Shown: positions 1 to 12,317 of the stretch, in pieces
Position numbering within the stretch: position 1 is the first letter of the stretch
How the letters are laid out: every line of letters begins with the position of its first letter
Assembly (NCBI GenBank): GCA_031310005.1
Contig: CM062388.1
Span: 1,736,001 to 1,800,000, forward strand
Reading direction: 5' to 3'
DNA from: Dactylellina haptotyla
Taxonomy: Eukaryota; Ascomycota; Orbiliomycetes; Orbiliales; Orbiliaceae
DNA length: 64,000 bases
The notes under the pieces: model-generated
The model's database searches: none
What the model saw: only the letters and a program-made list of their open reading frames with translations
Told to the model about the DNA's origin: nothing
Made by a program: the position numbers and the translations under genes

Positions 1-1367
1 CGCACACGATGGCAGGCACAGTCATATGAACCCTGCATCGATATCGTCATACCGCAGCGTTCGAGAACAATTTTTTTTTCAGTCTTCACGGCACCGCCGC
101 CTTACGTTGTACATGAGGTTCGGCCAAGAGGGCCTCGAAGGGGCAAGAGGTAGGGGTGTCGGGAGCCTTCGGTCCTCTCGGAAGGTATCTACGGGGTCTC
201 ATCTAGCCGAAGCGTTCATGAGCTTAAATGCGGCCCTGGTTTGAGGTGGTGCTTAATATAGAGATCATATTAATCGGGTGGGTCTCGAATTCCGGTCGGT
301 TCGTATTGTCCGAAGAACACGAGATCTCTTTCCTCAGGTACAGAGCCGCCAATCGATATTGGCGGATTACATAAGAGGCTGGTGTTATGATCCGCTAATG
401 GTAATTAACTGGCAGCTTTGAGAAACGAGACACCGCAGAAAATATCGAAACTAACTGCTGTGACAGGGCTAACATTGTAGTGACCGCGATCAAGGACATA
501 TGTTCATGCATCGATAACTAGCCGGTCTCTGATTGATTCATATGATATCTGCTGGGTAGAGTATGTAGATATCGAGAACCTGATTGAAAGTTTCGGCGAC
601 GGACATCAAACGAGGCCGACCACCGACCCAGGGAGCCAGGCCAGGACTGGCTATGATGCCACTTTTTCGAGGGTGCGTGTTCCCAAGAAATGGAGACTTT
701 CAATCTCGAAAGTTCCAAAAGGAGGCCGAACTAACAGCAATACGGCAAGCACAGTCGGAGGGTCCGTCTGAGGACGTTTGTGCAGGAAGTTTCCGAGTGC
801 TGCACGGAATGGCAACCACCCGGATTCGGATGACGAGCCATCCGGACCACAACTCAACACGCCGCAACGACTGGCTGCTAATTATACTTGCGTTTGAATG
901 AATCAATTTGACTGCAATTGATTCTAGTTCAGAAACACACTTCCTATGATTCCTATGAAAGCCCTGCAGCAGTGGCATTTTATACCACGATGCAGCGTTA
1001 CGTATGCGCAGCAAATTGCCCTGCGGAATGCGAGCCTGCCGTCTGCGTTTTGCACTAATTTGATTTTGGCTTCCTTAGCATTTCTCTTAGCCTTCCGGTG
1101 GCAGGAATGCCCGAGCGATCCGACGCAGATCGTTGCCTTGTGCTTGCTACTGCCGGCCGTCGAAGCTGCAAAAATTGGCGCGAGTTCGTTGGTGTCCTCA
1201 CCCGCGCGCTGGAAAAACGGTCCAAGGAAATGCGGCCATTTGAGATGCGTGCCGATGTATTTAAAAACTCTGTGCCTCCTCCCGGTGTTGGTCCTCGCGA
1301 TGTGTTTTATTCCCATTATCCGTGGTAGCCTCTTCTATCACAAGGTTGAATTACATTTCTCAACTCA
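1..1367. other. Upstream region of the ABC transporter gene; no confident gene
   Basis: I see no recognisable gene. The only sizeable frame is an ATG-initiated 171-codon stretch at 946-1461 that runs 94 bases past the start of the ABC transporter in another frame. Its product is partly hydrophobic and matches no family I know. It could be chance, or an overlapping upstream frame if transcription starts before 946. Confidence 0.6.
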
Positions 1368-4300
1368 ATGGCTGCCAAAATCAACACGAACGATCCAACA
1401 TCGGGTCAGGGTTCTACGAGCTCTGACTACGACTCCTCATCACCCATTGAAAAACGAATAACCATTCCCCAATCACCTAATTCGCCCCTAGGCCCCGAGC
1501 AATGGCCATGGAATTCGACCGAAGACAACGAAGACCTCGATCGCATTTTCAGGCATATCTCTCGCGTACAAACTAGGGCTACCTACGATGCATCTGGTAT
1601 ACGAAGAGTTGATAGTGTCGCAGGAGTCGGATTTGACGACCCAAGGCTAAACCCAGAGCTGCCAACCTTCGATAGAAATCTATTTGTTAAGGTTTTCATC
1701 AGAAATGCGGAGGAGCAGGGACTCAAACCTCCTCGAAGTGGTTTCCTCTTTCGAAATCTAAACGTCAGTGGTATCGGTGCCGAAGTACAGTACCAGGAAA
1801 CTGTCACATCATCAATTATAGCCCCCCTTAGAAACCGAAGCCATGGCAAAGAAAAGAAGATTCTTCAAAATTTTGACGGTTTTGTCAGCGAAGGCGAAAT
1901 GTTGATCGTCTTGGGAAGACCCGGCAGCGGTTGCTCTACCTTTCTAAAGACAATCTGCGGCGAAACCTCAGGTTTGATGCTTTCCGAAGATAGTTCGATA
2001 AAATACAACGGCCTCGATAGAAAAACATTCTTGAAAGAGTTCCGCGGTGAAGTGGTTTACAATCGAGAACAAGATCAGCATTTCCCTCATTTGACCGTTG
2101 GTCAGACGCTCGAGTTCGCCGCGGCGGCGAGAACACCCTCAGCCCGCTTGGATGGTTTCACTCGTGATGAATGGTCGAAGATGATAGCTACCCTGATGAT
2201 GTCTATCTTCGGCCTCTCCCACACCCGAAACACTAAAGTTGGCGACGACTTTGTAAGAGGCGTCAGCGGTGGAGAAAGAAAGCGTGTCAGTCTTGCGGAG
2301 ATGGCGCTTGCTGGAGCACCGATCGCAGCATGGGACAACTCCAGCCGTGGTCTAGACTCGGCTACTGCTTTAGAATTTATTCGCTCTCTCAAACAGTCAT
2401 CTCAATACGTAGGTGTAACACATGCTGTCGCCATCTACCAAGCCAGTCAGAGTATCTACGATCTCTTCGACAAAGTTATCGTTCTATATTCCGGAAAGCA
2501 GATCTTTTTCGGACCGGTAGGAAGAGCGAAATCCTACTTCGAGCAGATGGGGTGGGTTTGCCCACCACGACAAACAACTGGAGACTTCCTCACGTCCGTT
2601 ACAAACCCTTCGGAGCGCCGTGCTCGGGAAGGGTACGAAAACCGAGTCCCTCGAACACCGGAAGAATTCGAAAAGTACTGGATGGATTCAGCCGATAGAA
2701 AAGCATTGATCCAAGAAATGAACGACTGGGAGCAGAACCATACTGGAGAAGAGACATACGGCGCTCTTCGCGAGGCTCGAAATCAGCGTCAAGCCGACCA
2801 CGTTCGTCCGAAATCTCCCTACACACTATCCGTCGCCATGCAGATCAAGTTGTGTACCAAGAGAGCGTACCAGCGCTTATGGATGGATCTCCCATCTACA
2901 GTTACTAGCGTCATGGGAAACATGGTCATGGCGCTGATCATTGGTTCCATCTTCTACGGGACACCTCAGACTACTGCCTCCTTCTTTTCGAAAACCGGTC
3001 TTTTGTTCTTTGCAATTCTTCTTAACGCACTCGGATCAATCACGGAAATCAACAAGTTGTTTGAACAACGCCCTATTGTCGAAAAACACAACAGTTTTGC
3101 ATTCTACCACCCATGGACTGAAGCAGCAGCTGGTATTGTCTCTGATATTCCCATCAAATTTATGGCAGCCGTAGTCTTTAACCTTATCATTTATTTCCTC
3201 GGCGGCTTGAGCTACGATGTCTCCAAGTTCTTCATCTTCTTCCTGTTCAGTTTCATCACAACTTTGGCCATGAGTGCTATTTTTAGAACTATGGCAGCTG
3301 CGACTAAATCAATCACACAGGCCATGGCACTCGCTGGTGTTACAGTCCTCGCTATCGTTATATATACCGGTTATACCTTGCCGCCACCGTTCCAGCACAA
3401 GTGGTTCTTCTGGCTGTCATATATCAACCCAATTAGATATGCATACGAAGTTCTCCTGGTCAATGAGGTGCACGGATTAGTCTACGAATGCGCTAATATC
3501 GTCCCACCATACGGTACAGGCAACAATTTTGCCTGTGCTGTCGCTGGTGCCGAACCTGGTAGCAGAGTCGTCTCCGGCGAAGCGTGGGCTTCTGTATCAT
3601 ATGAATATTCGTATTCCCATGTCTGGAGGAACTTTGGCATCGTTGTAGCCTTCTTGATCTTCTTCTGGGCTACTTATTTCGTCGCCACGGAAATCAATTC
3701 AAACACAACTTCAAGCGCTGAATTCTTGGTTTTCCGAAGGGGCCATGGTCCTAAACAAAGCGGCGACGAAGAAGGGCAATCGGGTAACGAAAAGGAAGTC
3801 GGTCCCCAGAGCGGAGATGAATCCAAAGCCGTTCTACCAGAGCAGCATGACGTGTTCACCTGGCGCGATGTCACTCTCGATATTGTCGTTGCTGGGGAGA
3901 AGCGACGACTTCTTGATGGTGTATCTGGATGGGTCAAGCCTGGTACTTTGACTGCGCTCATGGGTGTATCAGGAGCAGGAAAAACCACTCTTCTGGACTC
4001 GCTGGCGCAGAGGATGAAAATAGGTGTCCTCACAGGCGATATGTTAGTTAACGGTAAGCCCCTTGCGGCTTCCTTCCAACGTAGCACTGGATATGTCCAA
4101 CAACAAGACTTGCATCTTGAGACAGCTACTGTTCGTGAATCGCTCCGATTCTCTGCCAACTTGCGACAACCCGCCTCTACTTCCCAGAAAGAGAAATACG
4201 ACCACGTCGAGGATGTCATCAAGATGCTTGGTATGGATGACTTCGCGGAAGCCGTTGTTGGCAATCCCGGTGAAGGTTTAAATGTTGAACAGCGGAAGTT

Positions 4301-5926
4301 ACTCACAATTGGTGTTGAATTGGCTGCCAAACCCGATCTACTCCTCTTCTTGGATGAACCTACTTCCGGTCTTGATTCTCAGAGTTCCTGGTCCATCATC
4401 AATTTCCTCCGCAAGCTAGCAGATTCCGGCCAGGCAGTCCTTTCCACTATCCACCAACCCTCGGCTATTCTCTTCCAAGAGTTCGACCGCCTTTTGTTTC
4501 TCGCAAGAGGTGGAAGAACTGTTTACTTTGGCGATATCGGTACCAATTCCCATACTCTGTTGGAATATTTTGAAGGCAATGGTGCCCGCAAGTGCGGTGC
4601 CGACGAAAATCCAGCGGAATACATGCTTGAAATCATCAATGGTGCACAACAAGACTGGCCTGCGATCTGGAAAGCAAGCCAACAGGCTGTCGATGTTCAA
4701 ACGGAACTCAATCGCATCCACGAATCGATGGCAAGCAAGGCTCCCAAGGAGTCTGGCGGTGCTGGAGAATTCGCCATGCCATTAGGACAACAGATCCGGT
4801 TTGTAACTCAGAGGGTGTTCCAACAATACTGGAGATCGCCCGCGTACATCTACGGAAAACTGCTGCTCGGTGTTGCCTCAGCACTCTTTATAGGCTTCTC
4901 GTTCTACATGCAAAAGCCGACTCGTACTGGAACCCAGAACTTGATTTTCGCCGTCTTCATGATCATGTCTATTTTTAGTACCATTGTCCAACAGGTAAGT
5001 CTCCACATCCAGTAGTTGTGATAAAAGTATTTACTAACAGTGTCTGCCAGATTATGCCGCGCTTCGTTATCCAGCGATCTTTGTATGAAGTCCGCGAACG
5101 TCCTTCTAAATCATACTCCTGGATCGCCTTCATCTTTGCACAAATCGTCGTTGAAATCCCCTACCAGATCTTCCTGGGTGTTCTCGTCTGGGCATCATGG
5201 TATTGGGCGGTCTTTGGTCGTCATAACGCCGCTCAAGTCACAGGTCTCACGCTATTATTTCTCGTCGAGTTCTTCATATTCGCGGGCACCTTCGCCCAGA
5301 TGCTCATCGCAGGATTGCCCGATGCAGCGACAGCGGGTACCCTCGCTACACTTATGTTCAGTTTGTCCTTGACATTCAACGGTGTGGTTGCCCCGCCAAG
5401 CTCGCTTCCTGGATTCTGGATTTTCATGTACAGAGTCAGTCCGATGACGTATCTGGTCGGCGGTATCACCGGCGCTGCGATGCACGGTAGAAGAATCACG
5501 TGTACGGATGCTGAATTGGCTACATTCCCGCCGCCCAAGGGTGTTACTTGCGCGAAATATATGGCCGACTATCTCGCCGTCGCGCCGGGATTTCTGCAAC
5601 AGGACGATGTGAACTCTACTTCGGAATGCAGATATTGTTCCGTGCAGACTTCGGATCAGATTCTTGCGGGCAGTGGGGTGTTTTACTCACAGAGGTGGAG
5701 GAACTTTGGCATCTTGTGGGCTTATATCGGGTTTAATATCTTCGCAACGATTTTGTTTTATTATTTATTCCGAGTGAAGGTTTGGAAGAGCCCAGAGGCG
5801 AAGAAGAAGAGCTTCAAGGTTACGTTGAAGCGATTGGGGCAGTGTAAGAAGATGGGAAGGAGGTTGTTTACAGATAAGGATGAGGTTCCGTTGGAGAAGA
5901 TGAAGACCAACGATCGTGTCTTGTAA
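1368..5926 (+). CDS. PDR-type (ABCG) full-size ABC transporter, CDR1-like
   Basis: This is a plasma-membrane multidrug or xenobiotic efflux pump of the fungal pleiotropic drug resistance class. There are two exons, 1368-4994 and 5051-5926. The 56-nt intron (GTAAGT..CCAG) is phase 0, giving 1500 aa, the usual PDR length. Order is NBD1-TMD1-NBD2-TMD2. NBD1 has the degenerate Walker A GRPGSGCS near residue 183 (Cys in place of Lys, typical of PDR pumps) and the signature [10 protein letters not shown] near 299. NBD2 has a canonical Walker [10 protein letters not shown] near 866, the degenerate signature LNVEQRKLL near 970, and [13 protein letters not shown]. Hydrophobic segments follow each NBD, and a large extracellular loop rich in Cys and Tyr lies before the last helix. 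The start is the ATG in CTCAATGGCT. No cluster partner lies beside it, so the substrate cannot be told. Family and boundaries are secure; drug or metabolite export is inferred from the family. Confidence 0.97.
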
Positions 5927-6429
5927 TAATATGTTGAAGTTTTAGCTCCTTTTTTTGTATTTTGGGTGTGGTTTTCAGGCCGACGGCTTCGGTTTTTTGG
6001 TTTTTGGTGACTAGGCCGTTTAGAGTCGACCGCCGAGGTTATATATACAACTTGTAATTTAATATTAGATCTATACTTATCAGCGCTTCTGCAAATCCAA
6101 TTATATTTTCTGAGGTTTAGCTGAAATTACAAATTTCAACAGCCAATATTAGAGCTTATTATAAAAAGCAGGGCTCCGTACAATTACTCATAGTTAGATA
6201 CCCTAAATCCTTCGGTTTTTTTGACTGGGCTTCGGTGGCATTTTGTGATAGACATATTCCACCAAATAGCAAGAGCTTGCTGATCTTGATACCGGAGTTG
6301 AGACCGGAACTTGTGTTGTACTGCAAAGCTTCCTGGATTCCAACAATTGAATTGTTTTATTGCCTTGAGAATTACATGGACCCTCTGACAAAATAGTTGA
6401 ATTCGACATATGCATACATAAGAGCCACC
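5927..6429. other. Spacer between ABC transporter and RWD gene
   Basis: This spacer is T-rich, AT-rich sequence holding the 3' end of the pump gene and the promoter of the next gene. The short GC-rich string GGCCGACGGC near 5978 recurs at 38465. No gene is seen. Confidence 0.6.
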
Positions 6430-7290
6430 ATGGCTTCGGATCGTTCCCGGCAGCTAGCGGAGCTAACATTACTGGAGACGATGTTCCCGGGAGAATTCCG
6501 GTGGAAGTCTCAACGACCTGATGATATTGATACCGATGAGCAGAGTATTGATGAGGAAATCGACAACGGGGTGTTAGAGTTTGGTTTTGTCGCAAATTGT
6601 ACGATTTATCACACACGTTCTAATGTTATCTGCTGGACTCACGAATCTGTAGCGTCATACAACTTGGAGTTTACTCTTCCATCAGGTTATCCGTCTACCT
6701 CCCGGCCAGTGGTATACCTAACCTGTGGCGATACCGTGGATACCCGGGCTCGCAAAGAAACAAGAAGTGCATTGGCCACACTTGTGAACGAAATTTGCGA
6801 GGACGGTGCTGGGAATGAAATTTTGGATATAATCATACAGCGATTTGTAGATGAAATTGCTACTCTGAAGACTTACGATTCTTCTATTACTACGGCAGCT
6901 CAAGAGGCACCCACGCAGGCAGATCAAGCGATCGTTTATAAACGCGCGGTAATATGGTCACATCACCTTCTATCTACTGCGAAACGAAAGGATATTATCT
7001 CCTGGAGCGCGGAGTTACGACTGGCCGGATTCTCGAGACCGGGCTACCCCGGTGGGATATTTGTTGAAGGGGAGGAAGGGGAGGTAGATGAGTTTATATC
7101 TCGGCTCAAGGCATTAAAGTGGCAAGCTTTGCAGATCAGAGGCGTAGAAGTGGGAGAAGAAAAATTATTGGGTGAGGAGAGGGGCGTGACGGAGGTGGAA
7201 GGGCTAGGAGAAGTGGTGGAGGGGTTGAAGGATGACGGGTGTAGGAATATGTTTTTAGATGGTATGCGTATTGGCGTTGGTGGAAAATAA
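6430..7290 (+). CDS. RWD domain / DUF1115 protein, RWDD2-like
   Basis: This is a single-exon gene of 286 aa. The start at 6430 sits in a textbook GCCACCATGGC context; in-frame codons upstream are non-ATG. The N-terminal third is an RWD fold (LLETMFPGEF, then the SGYPSTSRPVVYL stretch with the family's YP motif). The C-terminal half has the DUF1115 pattern of RWDD2 proteins: IWSHHLLSTAKRKDI, followed by GFSRPGYPGGIFVEGEE and a W-x-x-L-x-I-R ending. RWD domains are protein-interaction modules related to the E2 fold. The molecular role of RWDD2-type proteins is not established, and I do not infer one. The gene converges on MED4 with only 99 bases between the two stops. Family is secure, function unknown. 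Confidence 0.9.
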   Translation: MASDRSRQLAELTLLETMFPGEFRWKSQRPDDIDTDEQSIDEEIDNGVLEFGFVANCTIYHTRSNVICWTHESVASYNLEFTLPSGYPSTSRPVVYLTCGDTVDTRARKETRSALATLVNEICEDGAGNEILDIIIQRFVDEIATLKTYDSSITTAAQEAPTQADQAIVYKRAVIWSHHLLSTAKRKDIISWSAELRLAGFSRPGYPGGIFVEGEEGEVDEFISRLKALKWQALQIRGVEVGEEKLLGEERGVTEVEGLGEVVEGLKDDGCRNMFLDGMRIGVGGK

Positions 7291-7389
7291 TGCCTATGGG
7301 ACATGAATTTGATGATATTGGTATATATTTAGGTCAATTGGTATAATATCTGATGGTACATTCGTATCTCGCAGAGGTATGGAAGATAG

Positions 7390-8341
7390 CTAGTCGGAAT
7401 CTGGATCGTAAAGGTCCAATCCCTGGAAGACTTCCTGTTCCTTTGCTTTCCTCTCTGCTTCACGCCTTGCCGCCTCCTCCCTTGCTCGCTCCCTATCCGC
7501 ATCCGTCATCTGTCTGTCGGCACTTGGCATGACACCTGGCGCGGCACCTTCAGCAGGAGCCGCTGGGGCGCCTTCGCTCGGCTGATCCCCCGCAGCGGCG
7601 TCTGGAACTGTATCCATATATCCCATATTCGCTAGGATTCCACGCTTCATGACGTCTTCACTCGGCCACGGGGCAAATGGCATGTTTGCCGAAGGATCCA
7701 ACATGGCGATATCCTCTGCTGTTGGACGCGTCGCCGCGTTGCCTGTGCTCTCGCCAGCTCCTGCGGTGGCATCTCCACTGGTATTTCCAGCGGCTCCCTC
7801 CGAGGTCGCATTGTTACCATTGGTTTCAGATTTGACGACCAATGCCGTCGAAGGAGGTGTAGCGCCCTGTCCTTGCTGTTTTAGATGTGTCGGCGGTCGT
7901 GTGAACTTTGAGATTTTGGTCGCGTACGATAGGAGTGCGTCGTACTGTACTTGACGGGAATTGGAAGGGAAGATTGTTGTAGGGGTGGCGAGGAGCTCAG
8001 TGCGTGCTTCGGAGAGGGTGGTGAGGAGGGAGGAAAGTTCGGCGTCGAGAGCGGAAGAGAGGGCGCGGAGATGTAAGAGGTTCTGGTGATTTTTTTGGTG
8101 TGTCACGACTGATAATTTTTAGCAAGGGCCAATATTAGTTGATGCATGTTCCCTCCGGCGGGGGAGGGGGGAATGGGTGGAGGTGTATAATACGTTGCTC
8201 GAGACTGGAGGAGAGTTCATCATCCGCTGCGACCAGGGCGGCCGCCGCGTCCGCAGAAGGGTCGTCGGCGGAGACAGACTCGAGGAGGGAGGCGAGAGAG
8301 GACTCGATCGCGTCCAAGGATTTTTTGAGGACGGCATCCAT
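7390..8341 (-). CDS. med4: Mediator of RNA polymerase II transcription subunit 4
   Basis: MED4 is a core subunit of the Mediator middle module, bridging transcription factors and Pol II in the nucleus. Exons on the minus strand are 8341-8194 and 8108-7390. The intron is 85 nt (GTATTA..CAG) with phase-1 joining, and the product is 288 aa. Joining produces LEQLVTHQKNH and then LHLRALSSALDAEL, the conserved MED4 coiled-coil start. After that come an ELLATP block and the typical PFAPWPSEDVMKRGIL motif near residue 190. The C-terminus is low-complexity Ala/Pro/Gly, then a charged R/E/K helix and an acidic end. Start is the first ATG (MDAVLKKSLDAIE). The gene converges with the RWD gene and diverges from the GH30 gene. 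The donor is weak, but frame and family continuity support it. Confidence 0.93.
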
Positions 8342-9456
8342 CGTGCGCGGTTGACGGGGATGCTATCGGCGTGTGGTCATGTCATCGCGGTGTGGAGTCG
8401 GGAAGCATAGAAATGGGGGTGGTGTTGAGGTGAGGTCGAGCTGGTCTTGTTGGATTTTGTACCACCAACCGCACCGCCGTGTTTCAGTCGGTCTCGTCGT
8501 TTCCGGATGGCGGATACGAACGAGCAGAATCATGAAGTCGAGTGCGTGAGTATCCACAGTTATTTTAGGCTACAAATTGCCATACTCGCAAACAAATATT
8601 GTCTTCTCTCAAACAACTGGTCCATCTGTCGAATGTTTAACTAAAATTCCTGTTCTGACTACCCGAAAAACCTATCCGTTCAATCGTTTATTACCTTGTT
8701 ATCGAATTATCCCAGATTAGGCTGAGGGATATTTCAGACGGAATAATCCGACGTGGATATATATATATCCCAAAAGAAGCTTCGACAAGCCCCCAAGATC
8801 TCTTGTCTGCAATATATAACCTGACGAACGGGGCAATCGTCTAACTCGCCCAGTCGCTAGGATGACCAAGCAGTTTATAAGGAACCCATGGTACCATCCG
8901 GCAAGCTCTCCGGAGTCGAAGCCCGGTTAAATAAAGTTTTAATATATTTTTCCGTCCCAGCCTGCCAACAGTCCCTCTGCCCGATTTGGGATTTTATATG
9001 TATTTTTTAAATGCATCGGGGCTTTTGCGGAGAGGAGGTTGGTCCCGGCTTTCCAGCTGTGTGATATAGACACCCCGGTCGTGCGCTATAGCGTGGTATT
9101 TAACCTACGGCAACAACTCCGAGATTTGATATATTACCTCATGAAACGAAATGGATAGAGGCAGTGAGGCAGGTTTAAGATACGAGATATGGGGGTAGCA
9201 AGCTTCCGGGTTCCGACGATTCTATGGCGGCATATCGGAATGCCGGCCCTACCAGCTCGTGAAGGTTTTCACGTTTCTCTTGTTCCGTGGTAACGTCTAG
9301 ATCGTGTCTACGGGTGAGCGGAGAACAGGGCTGCCATAAAAATTTATATAATGGGCTCCTGTTTGCAGTCGTACAAAGGGAAATCCAGAAAATAAAACAT
9401 CCATATGCCTATTGTTTTCAAGGTACTCAATATTGGGGCCAACAGAAGAGATCACA
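8342..9456. other. Divergent promoter region between MED4 and the GH30 gene
   Basis: No gene is recognisable. The left part is AT-rich with a run of alternating TA near 8756. The right part contains the GH30 core promoter. A GGCTGA string occurs near 8721, but I cannot separate a xylanase-regulator site from chance. Confidence 0.6.
9345..9351 (+). promoter_or_regulatory. TATA box of the GH30 gene
   Basis: TATATAA lies 112 nt upstream of the GH30 ATG, a normal distance for an inducible secreted-enzyme gene. Assignment is by sequence and position only. Confidence 0.5.
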
Positions 9457-11129
9457 ATGGCGAAAATATTGGTTGTAGCCGGCCTGGCCGCATCTGCGCT
9501 CGCACAAACCTCCATCACAGTTAATACGGGTACGAAATATCAAAACATCGCGGGCTTCGGGTTCTCTCAGGCTTTTGGTCGTGCTAGCGAATTCAAGAGC
9601 GCAGCATCGGCCATTCAGAAGCAAGCATTGGACTACCTGTTCAGTACAACTACGGGAGCGGGTTTCTCTATCATTCGTAATCGCATTGGATCCGGCGGGT
9701 CTGGCGACAGTATCTTGCCTAACAGTCCGGGATCCCCTTCTGGCACGCCGAATTACGTATGGGATGGCGATGATAGAGGCCAAGTTTGGTTCTCGCAACA
9801 GGCGAAAAGCTACGGTGTGACTACCATCTACGCAGATGCGTGGAGTGCACCGGGGTTCATGAAGACGAGCGGTTCTGAGTCCACCCCGGGGTGGGTTCTC
9901 ACCATTCTATGTATAAAGTTTTGAATTTATGCTTATTGCAGTCGATTCTGAATAGATACCTTTGTGGAACCACGGGCCGCACTTGCTCGTCCGGCGACTG
10001 GCGACAGGCGTATGCGAACTTCCTCGTCCAATACGTCAAGTACTACGCCAACGTCGGCATCACTGTGACCCATTTGGGCTTTCTCAACGAGCCGGACTAT
10101 CAAACCTCGTACTCCCAAATGCAAATCAGCAGCAATGCCCAGGAAGCTATTTCATTCATCCCAACTTTGTACAATACCGTGAAAGCTGCCGGTCTTAGCA
10201 CCAAGATTACTTGCTGCGACGCTGTTGGGTGGAATATGCAGAGTACATACACAACGGCGCTAGTCAACGCCGGCTCGACCCAATACCTGGGCATTATCAC
10301 CTCGCATTCTTATAGCAGCGACGCAACCTCCCCGTTGACGCAGACCAACCTTGATAAATGGAACACCGAGGGCGGACCAAGCACCGCGTTCACAACGACC
10401 TGGTATTCCAACGGCGGAACAAACGAAGGGTTCACGTGGGCCAACAAGATCGCCGTGGCCATGGTTAACGCCCAACTATCTGCCTATCTGTTCTGGGAGG
10501 GCTTCGAATGGCAGCAGCAGCAGTCTGCATCCCATTTGGTCGATACGGATGGCTCGAAAGCCATCCCCTCAGGCATTCTGTGGGCGTTCGCCATGTGGTC
10601 GCGATATATTCGTCCTGGCGCGGTCAGAGTTGGCACGACCGGATCCATATCGAGCGTGATAATCGGCGCTTTCAAGAACACTGACGGTTCCTACGTGGTC
10701 GTTCTGACCAACAGCGGCTCAAGTGCACAGTCTGCCAAGATTTCGTTCGACGGATTCACACCGACTACCGCGGCGGCGTATGTTTCGAACCAGGGCAACA
10801 ACTTTGCGTCTACATCGTCGACGTTGTCCGGAGGTGCAGTCACAGTGTCAGTTCCCAGCAAGGGCGTTGTCACCATCAAGTTGACCGGCGGTGGGTCTAC
10901 TGGTACCACCACCACTACCACTACCACTACCACATCGAAGACTAGCACGACAACGACGACTAGCTCAAAGACGACGACCACCACTAGCAGAACGACGACC
11001 ACTGGTGGAGGGGTAGGTACCTGTGCCCAGTGGGGACAGTGCGGAGGAATCGGCTGGACTGGATGCACGACCTGCGCGAGTCCGTACACCTGCAACGTCC
11101 TGAACCCTTACTACAGCCAATGTTTGTAA
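9457..11129 (+). CDS. Secreted GH30 (subfamily 7-like) xylanase/glycosidase with C-terminal CBM1
   Basis: This is an extracellular plant-cell-wall enzyme; fungal GH30_7 members act on (glucurono)xylan. Exons are 9457-9890 and 9956-11129. The 65-nt intron uses GTGGGT and the second candidate acceptor (AATAG); the earlier CAG at 9941 would give an immediate stop. The product is 535 aa. A signal peptide spans residues 1-17 ([17 protein letters not shown]). The GH30 motif [13 protein letters not shown] follows. The likely acid/base Glu is E190 in GFLNEPD, and the likely nucleophile is E283 in DKWNTEGG. A beta-sandwich region follows, then a Thr/Ser linker of about 45 residues. The CBM1 is [18 protein letters not shown] to the final QCL, with its binding aromatics present. 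Exact specificity (glucuronoxylanase, xylobiohydrolase or other) is not visible. No breaks are seen. Confidence 0.94.
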
Positions 11130-12317
11130 ATAGGTGAAATATGTATGTATATCTCTGTATATATGATGGAGTGTAAATTAGAAGCAGAATAAGAAGAAGA
11201 AGCAATGGACCAAGATGTCTTGAAGGGAGCTAACAGTTCTATTAATACGGTGGAGCGCAGAGCTTCCCGAGACTAGGCCGCTTGGCCTGATCGCACCCTG
11301 GCCAACCTTAAACAGCGGTCCCTTGGAAGGGGAAGGTCACTTTTCCCAAGCAGAGACCGAGGGACAGTTATGTAATAGTGGGGCAACAGGATATTTGGGA
11401 CGAAGAGAAGCGAGAAGTGAGGCTGTGCAAAGGGCCCCCAATGAGCAGTCCCGCTCTCTCGCTTGGGCCGGACAAGGCATACAGGCTGCAGCAGAGGGGG
11501 AAAAGACACGGAGATGCAGCGACGAAGAACTCTCCCACGTTGCTTCAGCCGGTGCTGGGCTACGAGCTTGTTCCGAGCTAACTTGGTCTCGACGGCGGAT
11601 CTCTCGTCTAGCTACGCTTTCGTCACAGGCGGCCGTGGTTTAATCGTGTGCGAAGGAGCTGGGTGATATAACTGACCCGGCCGTAACCTTGCTCCTGCTT
11701 CGAACCCTCCTCCCTTCTCTCTCTCTCCAACCTCGACCCGTCAGCCACTCTCGTCTCATCGTATTCCCAGTGCTCCCGCGATCCTCGTTATCAGATCCGT
11801 AGAGATAATACACGTGCGTCCTCAGCGTGAGTTCATAGAGACATATCCCATTCCCCGCTTCGGTTTGCGGTTTGCTGCATCCTGACGTAGATATCCCCCG
11901 TCGGCTGCCCGTCCCCTCGTACCTCGTACCTGGCGGCGGATAGGTTTCAGCTTGCAATTGGCCTCGTCATCCTTTGTCATCAGTCTAGTTTTCTTCCCAT
12001 TTGCGAGCTGACCGGCTGCTGTTTGATTTCTGGCGATTTGGATGCTGGTTACTAATTTGGAGCCGGTGTTTGTTCCCCCGCCACAGTTTGGCTGGTTGGC
12101 TTAATACCTCCAACGACATCCATCCCACTTTCCCTCGCCCGTCCCTTCTTCTCTTCCTCCCTCAACTACTTCGCCTCGCCTCGCCAACTACGAAACCCAA
12201 GACATCCCGCCGCCGCCGACCCTTCGACCTTTGACAGCCCCGACCTACACTCCACGACCAGCTTTCTCCCGCCGTCGTCTTCGCAAACTCCCCTCGTTTC
12301 CGACTCCTACCGTAGCT
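11130..12317. other. Spacer and long pyrimidine-rich leader before NCS1
   Basis: No gene is recognised. The last 250 bases are C/T-rich, as in fungal 5' leaders, and end at the ATG of ncs1. Several short frames here look like chance. Confidence 0.6.

Noticed and set aside
3674-4330. 218-codon minus-strand frame
   Set aside because: It is antisense to NBD2 of the ABC transporter, has no family match, and arises from codon bias of the real gene.
1368-5926. ABC transporter as part of the polyketide cluster
   Set aside because: It is more than 20 kb away, with many unrelated genes between.
9891-9941. GH30 intron ending at the CAG at 9939-9941
   Set aside because: Joined to the GTGGGT donor it shifts frame and hits a stop within a few codons; the TAG at 9953-9955 restores the conserved GYLCG.
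10691-11095. 134-codon minus-strand frame rich in Val
   Set aside because: It is the complement of the Thr-rich linker and CBM1 of the GH30 gene; composition follows from the repeat.
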